This document shows positions 43,699 to 55,278 of a stretch of DNA of 64,000 nucleotides, piece after piece. Numbering within the stretch: position 1 is the stretch's first letter; each line of letters starts with the position of its first letter. The notes under the pieces were generated by a model. That model was given only the letters and a program-made list of their open reading frames with translations. It had not been told where the DNA came from and ran no database searches. The stretch spans positions 9,382,001-9,446,000 of the forward strand of contig CM060112.1 in the NCBI GenBank assembly GCA_030522415.1, written 5' to 3'. Source of the stretch: Channallabes apus. Lineage: Eukaryota > Chordata > Actinopteri > Siluriformes > Clariidae. Both the position numbers and the translations under genes were made by a program.

Positions 43699-45138
43699 GT
43701 TATCTGTACAGCTGTGGTACTTTTTCCTGTAGTTGGCGCGCTGACTGATAGTTAATTTAACTTTGGTTAAAGAGAGCTACCTGGTTAGCTTACATGCTAT
43801 TACTGGTGATACATTTGCATACTTGCCAAAGGGGGAAAGGTGTAAAATATTGTTATAACTCGGGAGAAACGCAGGAGAAATTTGAGCGCAGAGTAAATTA
43901 CTAGCTGGTGAAAAACGGGAGGGTTAGCAGGTCTGTATATTTGTGAGAGGGTCAGTGTTTTGTAACACACCAGCATTTTATTGTCTCAAGCAGTGAGATT
44001 AATAAAGTTCTAAAGTGGTTGCTAACGCTAGCAAACTAACTAAATGCTGTGTCATGCTAGCACTACAGTTAACAGTTTAGCGTTCATTCATCACTTCACC
44101 ATCTTCGTAACCCTGCAAACATTCTACAGAGAAAGCTAAAAAGCTCAGACATCTTAGCCGTTTCTTTCATACACAGGTGGGGTTCTTTGGCTAACTAGCA
44201 GCTATTCTCAGCTAAATTATCATCCAGTACCTCAGACCAGCCGGAAAGTTTGTGTGTAACCTTAACACAGTAACAGTAATAAATGTTACATATAGTAATA
44301 ATTTTTCAGTCATATGTGAATTAGGTGAGTGAACATGTGTATACAGACCTTGTATTTAACGTCATTTCCCCTTAAATGCCCGAGGAGGATGAACCGTCAT
44401 CAGCGGTGTGGGAGATCAAGAGACACGAAGCTGAGTGACAGCCGCTGAATCCACCGGTGAACTTTGGGGGAGGGGCCGAGCAAACTTCAACCCAGCAGCT
44501 GGGTTACACAAAAACTACCCAACTCTCTGTAAATAACCCAGAAAAATGACCCAACAGCGGCAACCCAACTTTTGGGTAGAAAAAACAACCCAGCATTTTT
44601 TAGAGTGTATTCATTCCATAAGTGCGCTATACAACCCCAACAACTGACACTTCACATTGTTTCTGAAGCTCGTGAAGAGTGTTATCAGCTGTTTGTCAAT
44701 CAACTATGATTGTAAACCTGGTTCGTTTCACGGCCATATGTTACATGAAAATATTATATATTATATTATTATATTAATTAATATTAATTTATATATTTGT
44801 CTATTATTGCATGTTATTGTTAAGTTAACCAATGTCGAAATAAACGCTATTAAAAGAATTTAGTGCAATGTTTAATTTGTATAGAAAGTGCCGTCTTTCT
44901 TAACCCTTTCATGCAAAAGGAGTGAAAAATCGATTCCAGAGCCACCGATGTCAGCTAATTCAGGACCTTCACTGTAGACAGCGCCGCGTAACGTCGGACG
45001 TAAGAGGCAGCGACTTAAGAAGACTCCTAAGAGACAGTTCGAGAAATACTCTTAGAAAAGTTATCACTTTAAGTTATCATCTTAAGAGTCTACTTACTGT
45101 AGCGCGCGAATAGTGTGCGTTATCGAGAAACCGGGCCC

Positions 45139-46500
45139 TGATCCTTCTCTGCCTTTTGCTTTGATTACAGCCATGGCATTAATTTAATAAGCTTATGTAA
45201 TGTCACAATGTTTATTTACACAAAAAGTTATTTTCATTTCTATCCAAAATGATGTGTTGATGATGTACAGTAAGTGTCGAACCACTGCATAACGACTTCT
45301 CCAGCATATCTCATAGATTCTCAATGGGGTTAAAGCCTGAATTCTGTGATTCTGAAATTCTGCTGCCTGATCCACATTTTAGGCGGCACGGTGGTGTAGT
45401 GGTTAGCACTGTCGCCTTGCACCTCCAGGGTCTGGGTTCGATTCCCGTCTCTGTGTGCATGGAGTTTGCATGTTCTCCCCGTGCTTGGTGGGTTTCCTCC
45501 GGGTACTCCGGTTAGGCTAATTGGCGTTCCTAAATTGCCCGTAGTGTGTGTGTATGTGTGTGTGCCCTGCGATGGATTGGCACCCTATCCAGGGTGTACC
45601 CCGCCTAGTGCCCGAAGTCTCCTAGGATAGGCTCCAGGTCCCCCGCGACCCTGAACACAGGATTAAGCGGTATAGAAAATGAATGAATGAATGATCCACA
45701 TTTTCAAAATTTGTGTCCAATGAATCCTGGCATTGCCATCTTGGAATATGGCTGTGCCATCATGGAAGAAAAAGATCCATTGATTTAAAAAACCTGGTCA
45801 TTTAGCAACTTAAAATTGTTACAGTATGCACATAACATTGAGCCTGAGCCTAGACCTTGATCAACAAAAGCAAGCCCAGATCATAAGACTTCCCCATAGA
45901 CACTAGCCATGATGGGTGCATCACTTCATCCACCTCTTTTTTTACCCTGATGTGCCTATTGATCTGGAGCAAGGTAAATCTGGACTCATCAGACCACATT
46001 ACCTTTTTCCAATGCTCCACAGTCCATTTTTTATGCTCCCTAGCAACTGAAGACTTTTTTTTCTGATTAGTCTCAATGATAAGTACTTTTCTAATTCTAT
46101 ACAGTTGTTTAGTTCCAATCCCTTGAGTTTTCATCTCACTGTGTGTGTAAAAATGCTCTTACTTCCACTATTAAACATAGCTGTGAGTTCTGCTGTTTTT
46201 TCAGCAGCTATTTGATTTCCCCAAGCATTTTAGTGATCTCCCATCATGCGCATTCAGGATGTTTTTCTGGCTACATTTCTTCCTCAAAAATAATGGTTCA
46301 TGATTATCCTTCCAGGTTTTAATAATGAGTTTTTCAATTCTAATCCAATTTTAGTAGTTCCAGCAATCTCCTAAGGTGCATAGGACTGTAATTTGACATT
46401 TTGTGACAGAATAACATCTGTCCACAGGACAAGTGTTCTGACATGGTTATTTAAAAAAATAAGAAGCTACTCACTTAGAGTTAAATAACATGTTGCAAAC
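45139..46500 (-). mobile_element. Decayed Tc1-like element (fifth family), holding a SINE
   Basis: Minus-strand transposase pieces: TVEHWKKVMWSDESRFTLLQ (first Asp) at about 46040-45950. Nearer 46400 the DNA-binding region follows (reverse of TCCCATCATGCGCATTCAGG and CTTCCAGGTTTTAATAATGA). The SINE at 45381-45692 interrupts its C-terminal part. The end beyond 46480 resembles a TIR fragment also seen at 47838. Confidence 0.7.
45381..45692 (+). repeat. V-SINE, full length, with 12-bp target duplication
   Basis: GATCCACATTTT is repeated perfectly at 45369-45380 and 45693-45704. A box GGTGTAGTGG, B box GGTTCGATTCC, complete 3' part and (GAAT)n tail. Two short deletions in the head/central region. 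High similarity to 1410-1798 suggests young age. Confidence 0.92.
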
Positions 46501-47837
46501 TGAACATCTAATATTATATATCTTACAGTATAACATTGTCATTTTTCAACATACAATTATGTATTTAACAAAAATTAAACCATATAGATTCCACCCAATC
46601 ACTTGCCTCACTAAACATGTTAAATGTTAAGGTCCATGACAGCACAATTAGAGAAGTATAGTTTGTTTGGAAGGACTGCCATAATAAAGCCTCTTCCAAA
46701 AGGAACATGGAAGCAAAAGGAGGTTAGCAAAACATTGACTGATACACTTTTTCATGAGCAAGACTTTATACAGTAATGTAACAGCATAGTATAAGCATTG
46801 GAGTCGGATGGAGAATTAGGTATACACAGTGCACACTGCAAATGAGTAGGTACAGTATATGCCATATACATACAGTATATGCCATATACATACAGTATCT
46901 GCGTATACCCTGTATTACACCACTGATTATACCTCATACTACAACACAGGCTATATCACACCACCCTACAATTTATTATACTATTGCATCTTATTCCTTA
47001 CTTACTATAGGTTGTCATTCCTCTACATGCAATTTATTTTACTGTAATATGTGTGCTCTAGATTAAATGTATTAGTAAATACAAATATTGTAATATTTTG
47101 GAAAACAATGTAAACCTTGGCATTGCATAGAGGCACTGCCACCCTCACAACTCCATCTAAGCATCAGTAACCTGGCCACGGAACAAAACAACACACTTGA
47201 TAGCATCCATAATAACAAATGCAAATGAATCCAAGTTGGGGCCAGGTCCAGTTGCCCTGTTGTAGATGATGATGATTACTCAGTGCAGCCCCAGCTGCTG
47301 GCTTAATCAGGGGCACAGGAAAAACCATCACACCAGCAATTGAGGAGGAGAAGACTGATTCTATGAGCTCATTTTGAAACACAACATCAGCAAGTCTCAG
47401 CTCTCTTTCAGCCTGAAGAAAGTCAGTGCTTTAGTCTGTTTTGCAGTAAAAGACTAAACCTTCTGCACATACTGTATGCATTCAGAACACAATATTCATT
47501 CAGTTAGTTAGTTAGCAAAATTATTTATACATAAAAAGCTATAATTGAAATAAATGTTTTCCTCCATTGCTGAATAATTCCTAAATAATTAATGCAACTA
47601 AATACAAATCCCTCACTTGGAATGGCCTTCATAATGTGCTCTAAACAGATGACATATACGAATTGCATGTACATTATGTGTGTGTGTATGTGTTACTATG
47701 TCTATTTTATTATTAAGGAAATCACATAAGAAGAATTATTCCAATTTACAGGGGATAGTCAAAACAGATAAGGCTCATCAGTCATTCTGACTGGCCTCAC
47801 TGAGTGGTTTCCTTGTGGCTACATAGCTGTTTGGTCC
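46501..47837. other. No gene recognised
   Basis: AT-rich. A repeated ACAGTATATGCCATATACAT motif (two near-exact units plus a partial at about 46852-46900) is the only local structure. Confidence 0.45.
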
Positions 47838-47935
47838 ACAGGTTAAATAACTTGTTGCCAGCTGAACCACATTGATCATTGGAGTAATTACCCAATAAAA
47901 GGCTCTTACCTAGTTAAATCCAGTTAATGACTTTG
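47838..47935 (-). repeat. Tc1 terminal fragment (fifth family)
   Basis: GGTTAAATAACTTGTTGCCA through ACCCAATAAAAGGCTCTTAC to GTTAATGACTTTGATTTTGA resembles the terminal region of the family at 45139-46500, here isolated with no coding part. Confidence 0.55.
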
Positions 47936-49984
47936 ATTTTGACTCTACAGTGTATGCTAGCTACCATTTTTACCATGTTGCAGCATTGCCCAACAGTGTG
48001 ATTTAATTGTCTTTTTTAATTGGACACTTGCTACCCACAGGACTGCAGTTTCTGGGATATTTTTGCGTGTAGAATGATTTTTAACTTAGCATTGCTGCCA
48101 CAGCTAACACACTTACTGTATGTTAAAGCAATCCACACTGACATACGATTACAATGTCAGCTCTCCTGCTGTGCAACTGATTTATTGTAAACATACGAAA
48201 TGCAGCAACATAACACAATTCTCCAGTGGATTTAAGAGCCATGGATCATCAATATGATCCAAAGTACATCAAAAATGTCTGCCTCTTAGACTTTTAATAA
48301 GGAAGGTTTATCTTCTGTGACATGCCTTCCTACTTCTCCATTGCTGAAGTGTGCACATGTAGGCGGTGCAAGAAACTTCATATGGTACATTATAGAGCAA
48401 AAAGTTTACTCTAATTTCACTAATGAACACAGCAGACTACCTTGATATTTAGTGGGGCTCTAGGCCCATAAGAAATTTTCTCAGCCGTATTACACAGGAG
48501 AACAATTCACTCCTATCATCCTGTCAATGTCTCCTACTGGTGACATTTGCATAATAAATTCTCCGCAGTCTGTCAATGTCCCCTACTGTTGACATTTGCT
48601 TAATAAATTCTAGACGGTTCAACAAACTAGCCCCCTTGCATGATTTAGCCATTAGCCATATATAGAAGATAATGTGATCTTGTTCTGAAATTACCCCATG
48701 AAATTGCATCTTGCATAACATTTACAAGATTGATATTATATGGTAAGTTTTATTATAGAGTAAACTGTGCTAAGAATTTCGAAGATGAAATTTCTTATGG
48801 TAATTTGCTATGGTACATGTTAAGGACCATGCAAGTGAAAGTGTAGGATGGTGTAAGGTGGAGTGGAAATATTAGTTGGGAAATGCGGTGCAAACATTAC
48901 TAGAAAATTTTATTAATGTAATGTTATTAAACTCAAACAAGTTTTTAATTATAAATGATTATAACTTGATGATTCATTTCATTCATTTTGAAAACATTCC
49001 TCATGTTACAGTATATGGATGCAGGTGTAAACACAGAAAATGTTAACTGTGCACTGGGATCTTTAAAAGTCTGATTGCATATTAAAAATCCCTTACCTGT
49101 GATGTGTAAATTCACTTTCATGTATTGAACTAGTTTTCATAGACATTTTTGATTGCCTTGCCCTGTACTGCATCTTGTTCATTTCACCTGAATATTTAAA
49201 TCAGTTCTAGTTACAGAAAACACAAATCAAGATTTGTTTTCAAGTAACATGCCATTTACTTTGCCTTGATATATTTTACATTTATGGAAATAAGACAACA
49301 TACACCACTACAAAGAAAAACACTAAGATGTGCCAAGAAACTGGTACTTTGAAAGCAGCACACGTGCAGTGGGTTGCAGTTTAATATCACATAAGGAAAT
49401 CTCATACAAAATTGACAAGATTTGATTACACAAATAAACATGTACAAAAAAAACAGGTTGATTATTTATGTATTTGTTTGTTTATTATTAATCTCTATCA
49501 AATAATTCAGAAGATTAATAAATAATTAATAAATAACAGGATTAATAAATAAAAAAGCATTAATAAATAATGCCTGTTCATTTTCTGCAGTTGATTCAAA
49601 GTTGATTTGCTGTTTCATGCCGAACAGGTAGTGTTTGTTTGAACCTTGTTCAGAGGATTTAAGTCTATGGTTTTGATCTCGACCAGAGTGTGACTGATGT
49701 GTTCAAATGAACAACACCAATGGGGAGAATGCACCAGGGATTGAATCAATTACACTAAATGCTGCATGTTTGAAAGCACCCTAAAACACAATTTTTAGTT
49801 GTACCAATATTTACTTTTAATGTGACTTTAATTTTCTCTGACTAACAAAGTCATATACTGTATCTACAGCTCTTACATACTTGCATAACATTGACAATTA
49901 TATACAGTAAAACAGAGACATGATTGTTGGCACACAATGCTCATTTACGTTTGTGGGGACCAAAGGGCATCAGAAAGCCCAGTG
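47936..49984. other. No gene recognised
   Basis: Unique-looking AT-rich DNA; a 38-bp-spaced imperfect repeat (GTCAATGTC..CCTACTG.TGACATTTGC) lies at about 48524-48600. No ORF, promoter or RNA gene is supportable. Confidence 0.45.
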
Positions 49985-50095
49985 CCTCACAACCTGCTGT
50001 GTACGAAGAGTACCAGGCAAAGAGTTCAAGGTTGTTGATCTGGCCTCCCAATTCCCCAGATCTCAATCTGTCTAAGCTTCCATAGAATGCAGCTG
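49985..50095 (+). pseudogene. DNA transposon transposase remnant
   Basis: TTCAAGGTTGTTGATCTGGC then AATTCCCCAGATCTCAATCT encodes a degraded LLTWPPNSPDLNP-like block (the Glu region of a Tc1/mariner-type transposase), followed by GCTGACAAACAAGTCTG. No ends visible. Confidence 0.5.
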
Positions 50096-50159
50096 ACAAA
50101 CAAGTCTGTAATGGTAAAAACTGTCCAGTTTATTATTAAAACCTTGAAGGATAGTCCTA

Positions 50160-51778
50160 CAGTGGTGTGAAAAACTATTTGCCCCCCTCCTGATTTCTTA
50201 TTCTTTTGCATGTTTGTCACACAAAATGTTTCTGATCATCAAACACATTTAACTATTAGGCAAAGATAACACAAGTAAACACAAAATGCAGTTTTTAAAT
50301 GAGGGGTTTTATTATTTAGGGAGAAAAGAAATCCAAACCTACATGGCCCTGTGTGAAAAAGTAATTGCCCCCTGAACCTAATGACTGGTTGGGCCACCCT
50401 TAGCAGCAATAACTGCAATCAAGCGTTTGCGATAACTTGCAACGAGTCTTTTACAGCGCTCTGGAGGAATTTTGGCCCACTCATCTTTGCAGAATTGTTG
50501 TAATTCAGCTTTATTTGAGGGTTTTCTAGCATGAACCGCCTTTTTAAGGTCATGCCACAACATCTCAATAGGATTCAGGTCAGGACTTTGACTAGGCCAC
50601 TCCAAAGTCTTCATTTTGTTTTTCTTCAGCCATTCAGAGGTGGATTTGCTGGTGTGTTTTGGGTCATTGTCCTGCTGCAGCACCCAAGATCCCTTCAGCT
50701 TGAGTTGACGAACAGATGGCCGGACATTCTCCTTCAGGATTTTTTGGTAGACAGTAGAATTCATGGTTCCATCGATCACAGCAAGCCTTCCAGGTCCTGA
50801 AGCAGCAAAACAACCCCAGACCATCACACTACCACCACCATATTTTACTGTTGGTATGATGTTCTTTTTCTGAAATGCTGTGTTACTTTTACGCCAGATG
50901 TAACGGGACACGCACCTTCCAAAAAGTTCTACTTTTGTCTCGTCGGTCCACAAGGTATTTTCCCAAAAGTCTTGGCAATCATTGAGATGTTTTTTAGCAA
51001 AATTGAGACGAGCCTTAATGTTCTTTTTGCTCAAAAGTGGTTTGCGCCTTGGAAATCTGCCATGCAGGCCGTTTTTGCCCAGTCTCTTTCTTATGGTGGA
51101 GTCGTGAACACTGACCCTAATTGAGGCAAGTGAGGCCTGCAGCTCTTTAGATGTTGTCCTGGGGTCTTTTGTGGCCTCTCGGATGAGTTGTCTCTGCACT
51201 CTTGGGGTAATTTTGCTCGGCCGGCCACTCCTGGAAAGGTTCACCACTGTTCCATGTTTTTGCCATTTGTGGATAATGGCTCTCACTGTGGTTCACTGGA
51301 GTCCCAAAGCTTTAGAAATGGCTTTATAACCTTTACCAGACTGATAGATCTCAATTACTTTTGTTCTCATTTGTTCCTGAATTTCTTTGGATCTTGGCAT
51401 GATGTCTAGCTTTTGAGGTGCTTTTGGTCTACTTCTCTGTGTCAGGTAGCTCCTATTTAAGTGATTTCTTGATTGAAACAGGTGTGGCAGTAATCAGGCC
51501 TGGGGTTGACTACAGAAATTGAACTCAGGTGTGATAAACCACAGTTAAGTTATTTTTTAACAAGGGGGGCAATCACTTTTTCACACAGGGCCATGTAGAT
51601 TTGGAGTTTTTTTCTCCCTTAATAACGTAAACCTTCATTTAAAAACTGCATTCTGTGTTCAATTATGTTATCTTTGACTAATAGTTAACGGTTTTTGATG
51701 AGCAGAAACATTTAAGTGTGACAAACATGCAAAAGAATAAGAAATCAGGAAGGGGGCAAATAGTTTTTCACACCACTG
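50160..51778 (-). mobile_element. Tc1-like transposon (family 1), nearly intact
   Basis: 1619 bp with TA at 50158-50159 and 51779-51780, and full TIRs of the asymmetric type shared with 36370 and 37937. Transposase on the minus strand. Confidence 0.95.
50378..51400 (-). pseudogene. Tc1 transposase with one nonsense codon
   Basis: A 341-codon frame from ATG 51400 to stop 50378, the same length as the intact copy. The only inactivating change I find is TGA at codon 36 (51295-51293) where the intact copy has CGA (Arg in LGLQRTTVR), a CpG-type C to T transition. Downstream all three catalytic residues ([26 protein letters not shown]) are present. Other substitutions are few (KLKGSW for KLKRSW; final His for Tyr). 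An internal start such as codon 39 onwards would lack the first helix-turn-helix. Confidence 0.93.
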
Positions 51779-51828
51779 TAAATCATTACACTTTCCTTGA
51801 GGAATATGGTAAAAAAAATAAAAATATA

Positions 51829-51855
51829 ATACATACATACATACATACATACATA
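51829..51855. repeat. (CATA)n microsatellite
   Basis: TACATACATACATACA-type tetranucleotide run. Confidence 0.9.
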
Positions 51856-51949
51856 AAAATTACTCAATGACTGTTATCAGAGATAACTTAAATGTTTGGT
51901 GCAGTCGCATCTGAGAATGTACAGCTATATATTTCCACATGCACCGTAT

Positions 51950-52565
51950 ATTGGGAACACACAGGTTTATTAATAAATGTCTGTGTGACCAAAAAGGGCT
52001 CCAATTTGCCCCCATGTTTTAATATTGGACATTGGAGTAGTGCATAGAGGTCACCTAGTTATCTAGAATATACATAGATTGGCCCTATTCCACACTAATG
52101 GCATATCAGGGTAAGAAGTGAATTGCATGAATTGATGCACCCATTATGCACAGTGCCACCATAAGCCTCTGGAGGCAGTGTTATGATCTAGGGTTGTTTC
52201 AGTTTCCCAGGTCTAAGCTTAACAACATTTATGTGTCAATAAAATGAAGGTAGCTGACTATCAGAATGCACTGAATAGCTAGATTTTCTCAAATATTTTT
52301 TTCTTCCCTGACAGCAGGGGCATATTCCAATGCCAACATTAATCAGACTAAAGCTATGAAAGAGTGGTTCTGGTAGTACAAAGAGTAATTTTTAAACCTG
52401 AATTGGCCACCATTTAATGCTTTTTTGGATGGGCTGGAGGAGAATATACTGTACATCATAGTTTGACTCTGTCATCATCAATACAAGGTTTGGACAGCAC
52501 ATTGTTAAAATGCTGCATGTTATAATCAAAACCAAAGATGGTCCACCAAAATACTGCAACTTTCC
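51950..52565 (+). pseudogene. Decayed Tc1-like transposase (sixth family)
   Basis: Plus-strand sequence GGAGGCAGTGTTATGATCTA followed by GGGTTGTTTCAGTT corresponds to a GGSVMIWGCFS-type block. GACAGCAGGGGCATATTCCA with the following region corresponds to the second Asp block, and ACCTGAATTGGCCACC to the WPP(QSPDLNP) block. The end resembles KxGGPPKY (CAAAGATGGTCCACCAAAAT). Many stops and indels; ends not identified. Confidence 0.65.
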
Positions 52566-52933
52566 CATGACCCCAAGGCAATGCAAGTGACTTTCGGCAA
52601 ATCTACACTTGTCTAGTATAACCCAAAGATTACCTGCAATGTTTAGCATCCAGACCTTCCTCTAATAAATCTGTTCTGGCTATCGATAATGTTCTGTAAC
52701 TTTAATACTGCAGCCTTCTCCAACAGAATGCCAACAAGTCTGCATTTCTGATTTAAAAATATCCTGTATTACCAATGACAGATGACACATTGCTAATTAG
52801 ATTGCACTTAATCAGGTGAAACTTAGCTATGTTGAAATCCTGCTCATAATCTTCATGTTCATCATGAGTGAGTGATATGCTAATTAACATCCATTTACAC
52901 AATGTTGGACCACCTCCATGGTCTCTTAAGGCT

Positions 52934-52993
52934 CTATCAGGGTTTAGAATTATCTATCAGGGTTTAGAATTATCTATCAGGGTTTAGAATTAT
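52934..52993 (+). repeat. Perfect 20-bp tandem repeat, three units
   Basis: CTATCAGGGTTTAGAATTAT occurs three times without a mismatch (52934-52953, 52954-52973, 52974-52993). Confidence 0.97.
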
Positions 52994-53983
52994 GATATGA
53001 GATGCAACAGCTCCCTGCACACAGTGTATGTATCTCACATCTCCTTGTGTTGTCTATAATTTTCATTTTCTTTCTGAAATATTACCATGAGGTCCCAAAT
53101 GGTATTTTTGTGGTGCTTATTGTTATGTACTGTATGCACATTTACTAGCATCAAAAGCATGATCCTTGGTAATCCAGTGGTAAGCATGCTGTGCTCTTGC
53201 TGCAGCAACTGGTGGTCCTTTTTCGTCTTGATATTCTTTTGAAGTTGTTTTTGCAACATTGTGTTAGGGGCACTCTTTCAGCAATATTCCAACCTAATAT
53301 GAACATTGTCCCATTGCCCATAACATTACTAAATTAATGGCACAATAAGGTTTTGTAAACCAAAAAAATCCTGCAGGGCTTATGGCAGTGCTGTGATTAC
53401 AACTAACAATATCCTCATCAATAACCCAAAGTCTTAATATGCTACAGTATGTTTAATGACAGTTCAAAAAAGCTGAAACTAAAATGTTTGTACCATGAAT
53501 ACAATGACATGAAAACAGCACAAACTAATGTTTGAGGGAGTTTTTCTATGGCAGTATACACATCGAAAAGAATGAACATCTGGGTTTTTGTTAATTAAGT
53601 TGGCATTAGCCATGCTTGATTTTGTTTAGCACTGGCTCTTGGGGCTCTTTTAGAACAGTTAATTTATGCCTGAGAAACACAAGAATGTCAGATCCTGATT
53701 TAAGCAGAATTAATGCCAGTCTTTATTTGTGGCAGAGTTGCAGTAGCTTAATTGTATTGTCAGTCAGGGTTTCTTTTTTATTCCCATGGGTTGTTGGGGG
53801 GAAAGAAAGCAATGATCATTGCATTAATTTCCATTGCAGTGAAACAGGTGTCCAATCTAATCTATTTTCAATTGGCAACAATTCACAATTGAAAACAGAA
53901 TAGGAATACAAGAATACACAGAAAAAGTGTTTATTTTTCATTATATCACTGCACAGTTTAAATCTCAATTCTGAAGACATCTC

Positions 53984-54020
<37 letters not shown>

Positions 54021-54781
54021 TATTATAAGGACATATCTGACCATAGTACCTACAGGACAGTATAGCAGACCAAATGTTTATTTTAACACTTAAATATTGA
54101 GCAGCATGGAACCATGCCTGGAAACACAATTTTAAAACACATTAAGTCCTTATATGGAAGTCCTGCCAGTGCATGTTGCTGGAGGTTGCTTCAGACATCA
54201 AACCGCATTTGCATTGGGTGTCCAGATTTGTAATGTATAACCAAAGTTCAAACCATAACAAAATAATTAAAATGGAAGTTTTTACCACCTCGGGAATATG
54301 GGAATGACATTCAAACGTTTGTATATTTGTTTACCTATTTTATATATATATATATATATAAAATACAAGAAAGTTTTTAGTAGCATAAAATTGAGTGGTT
54401 TCTTGCTAAAAGTGTTTCTGTGACTGGTTTTGAATGTGCCCTTTGGCAGGCAGCTGCTCCCTCCTCAGTACTGCAGACTGTATAGAGTTACTTTTACCCA
54501 TGCTGCAACCAACAGATTATAATGATTATTAGAATACAAAGTGATTATAGTATCCATGTATAGTTAAATGTCCCATTGCTGTTACCATCTATTATCACCA
54601 CTTATTCAATCTTCTCTAATCTGACTGCTTGGTCAGGACTAACTGTTGTATAATCGAATTATATATTCATGTTTATACATCTAATTTCATGTTTTGTGTT
54701 TTCTCAATAACATGACAAGCTTACGAAAAGTCAAATTAACCCATTAGAAATGTTGTGCTAATTGTATCTGTCTTAGATCAT
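52994..54781. other. No gene recognised
   Basis: AT-rich. Contains a (TTA)n microsatellite at about 53983-54026 and a short (TA)n at 54343-54360. The frame at 53616-53903 has no recognisable feature. Confidence 0.45.
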
Positions 54782-55110
54782 TGTCAGGGATAACTCCTAG
54801 AGGGTGCGCCCTGAGACTTTGACCCAGACAGTTTGTTTTGTTCTGGAACTGCATTTCCCAGAGTGCACCTCGGTCAGGTGATGGGAGAACACACCTGAAT
54901 CAAGGTGATTAATTAGTTTGGCTATAAGTAGTTGTGTCTTTAGTTAGCTTGTGTCCTTCCTCTGTTATACTGCTTAGTGGCTCTGTTCTGATTAAGTTTG
55001 TCTGTGTTGGTCAACTGTTTTCTTATGTTGTTTTGCCAGAGTTTTAGTTTTTATAGGTGTTTTTAAAAAAAAAATTTATTAAAACATCTTAAGTCTTAAC
55101 CACTGCAATT
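54782..55110 (+). mobile_element. LTR fragment
   Basis: Starts TGTCAGGGATAACTCCTAGA, then ATTTCCCAGAGTGCACCTCG and GTCAGGTGATG, related to the LTR at 42703-43698 read in its own orientation. A TATA-like GGCTATAAGTAG lies at 54921-54932. It runs into the LINE tail at about 55111, and no 3' end is visible, so it is probably truncated. Confidence 0.6.
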
Positions 55111-55237
55111 ATCAGAATCAGAATCAGAATCAGAAAGAGTTTTATTGCCAAGTACGCTTGCACGTACAAGGAATTTGTTTTAGTGACGGAGCTTCCAGAA
55201 CAAAAAAATACAAATGACAAGACAAAAACAGCATGAC

Positions 55238-55278
<41 letters not shown>

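Larger units (their letters stand above)
41568..44607. mobile_element. CACTA (EnSpm)-like non-autonomous element
   Basis: Ends CACCCTAAAAAATGCTGGGT (left) and CACTCTAAAAAATGCTGGGT (right, reversed), of CACTA type. The subterminal regions repeat the motif TGGGTTAA/TTAACCCA many times at both ends, as CACTA elements do for transposase binding. TA flanks both sides (41566-41567, 44608-44609). 3040 bp, of which 996 bp is a solo LTR; no transposase ORF. Confidence 0.75.
40217..45138. mobile_element. Non-autonomous element with GGGCCCGGTTTCTCGA ends
   Basis: The left end GGGCCCGGTTTCTCGA (40217) is matched by its exact complement ending at 45138. Subterminal AAGTAG/CTTAAG-type motifs occur at both sides. 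Without the nested insertions it is about 1.45 kb and has no transposase ORF. The ends resemble PIF/Harbinger TIRs, but no clear 3-bp duplication can be read (AGATCT before, TGATCC after), so the superfamily stays open. Confidence 0.7.

Noticed and set aside
40211..45144. GATC as a 4-bp target duplication of the GGGCCC-ended element
   Set aside because: The left flank is AGATCT and the right TGATCC, so the positions do not align cleanly with the element ends; left undecided.
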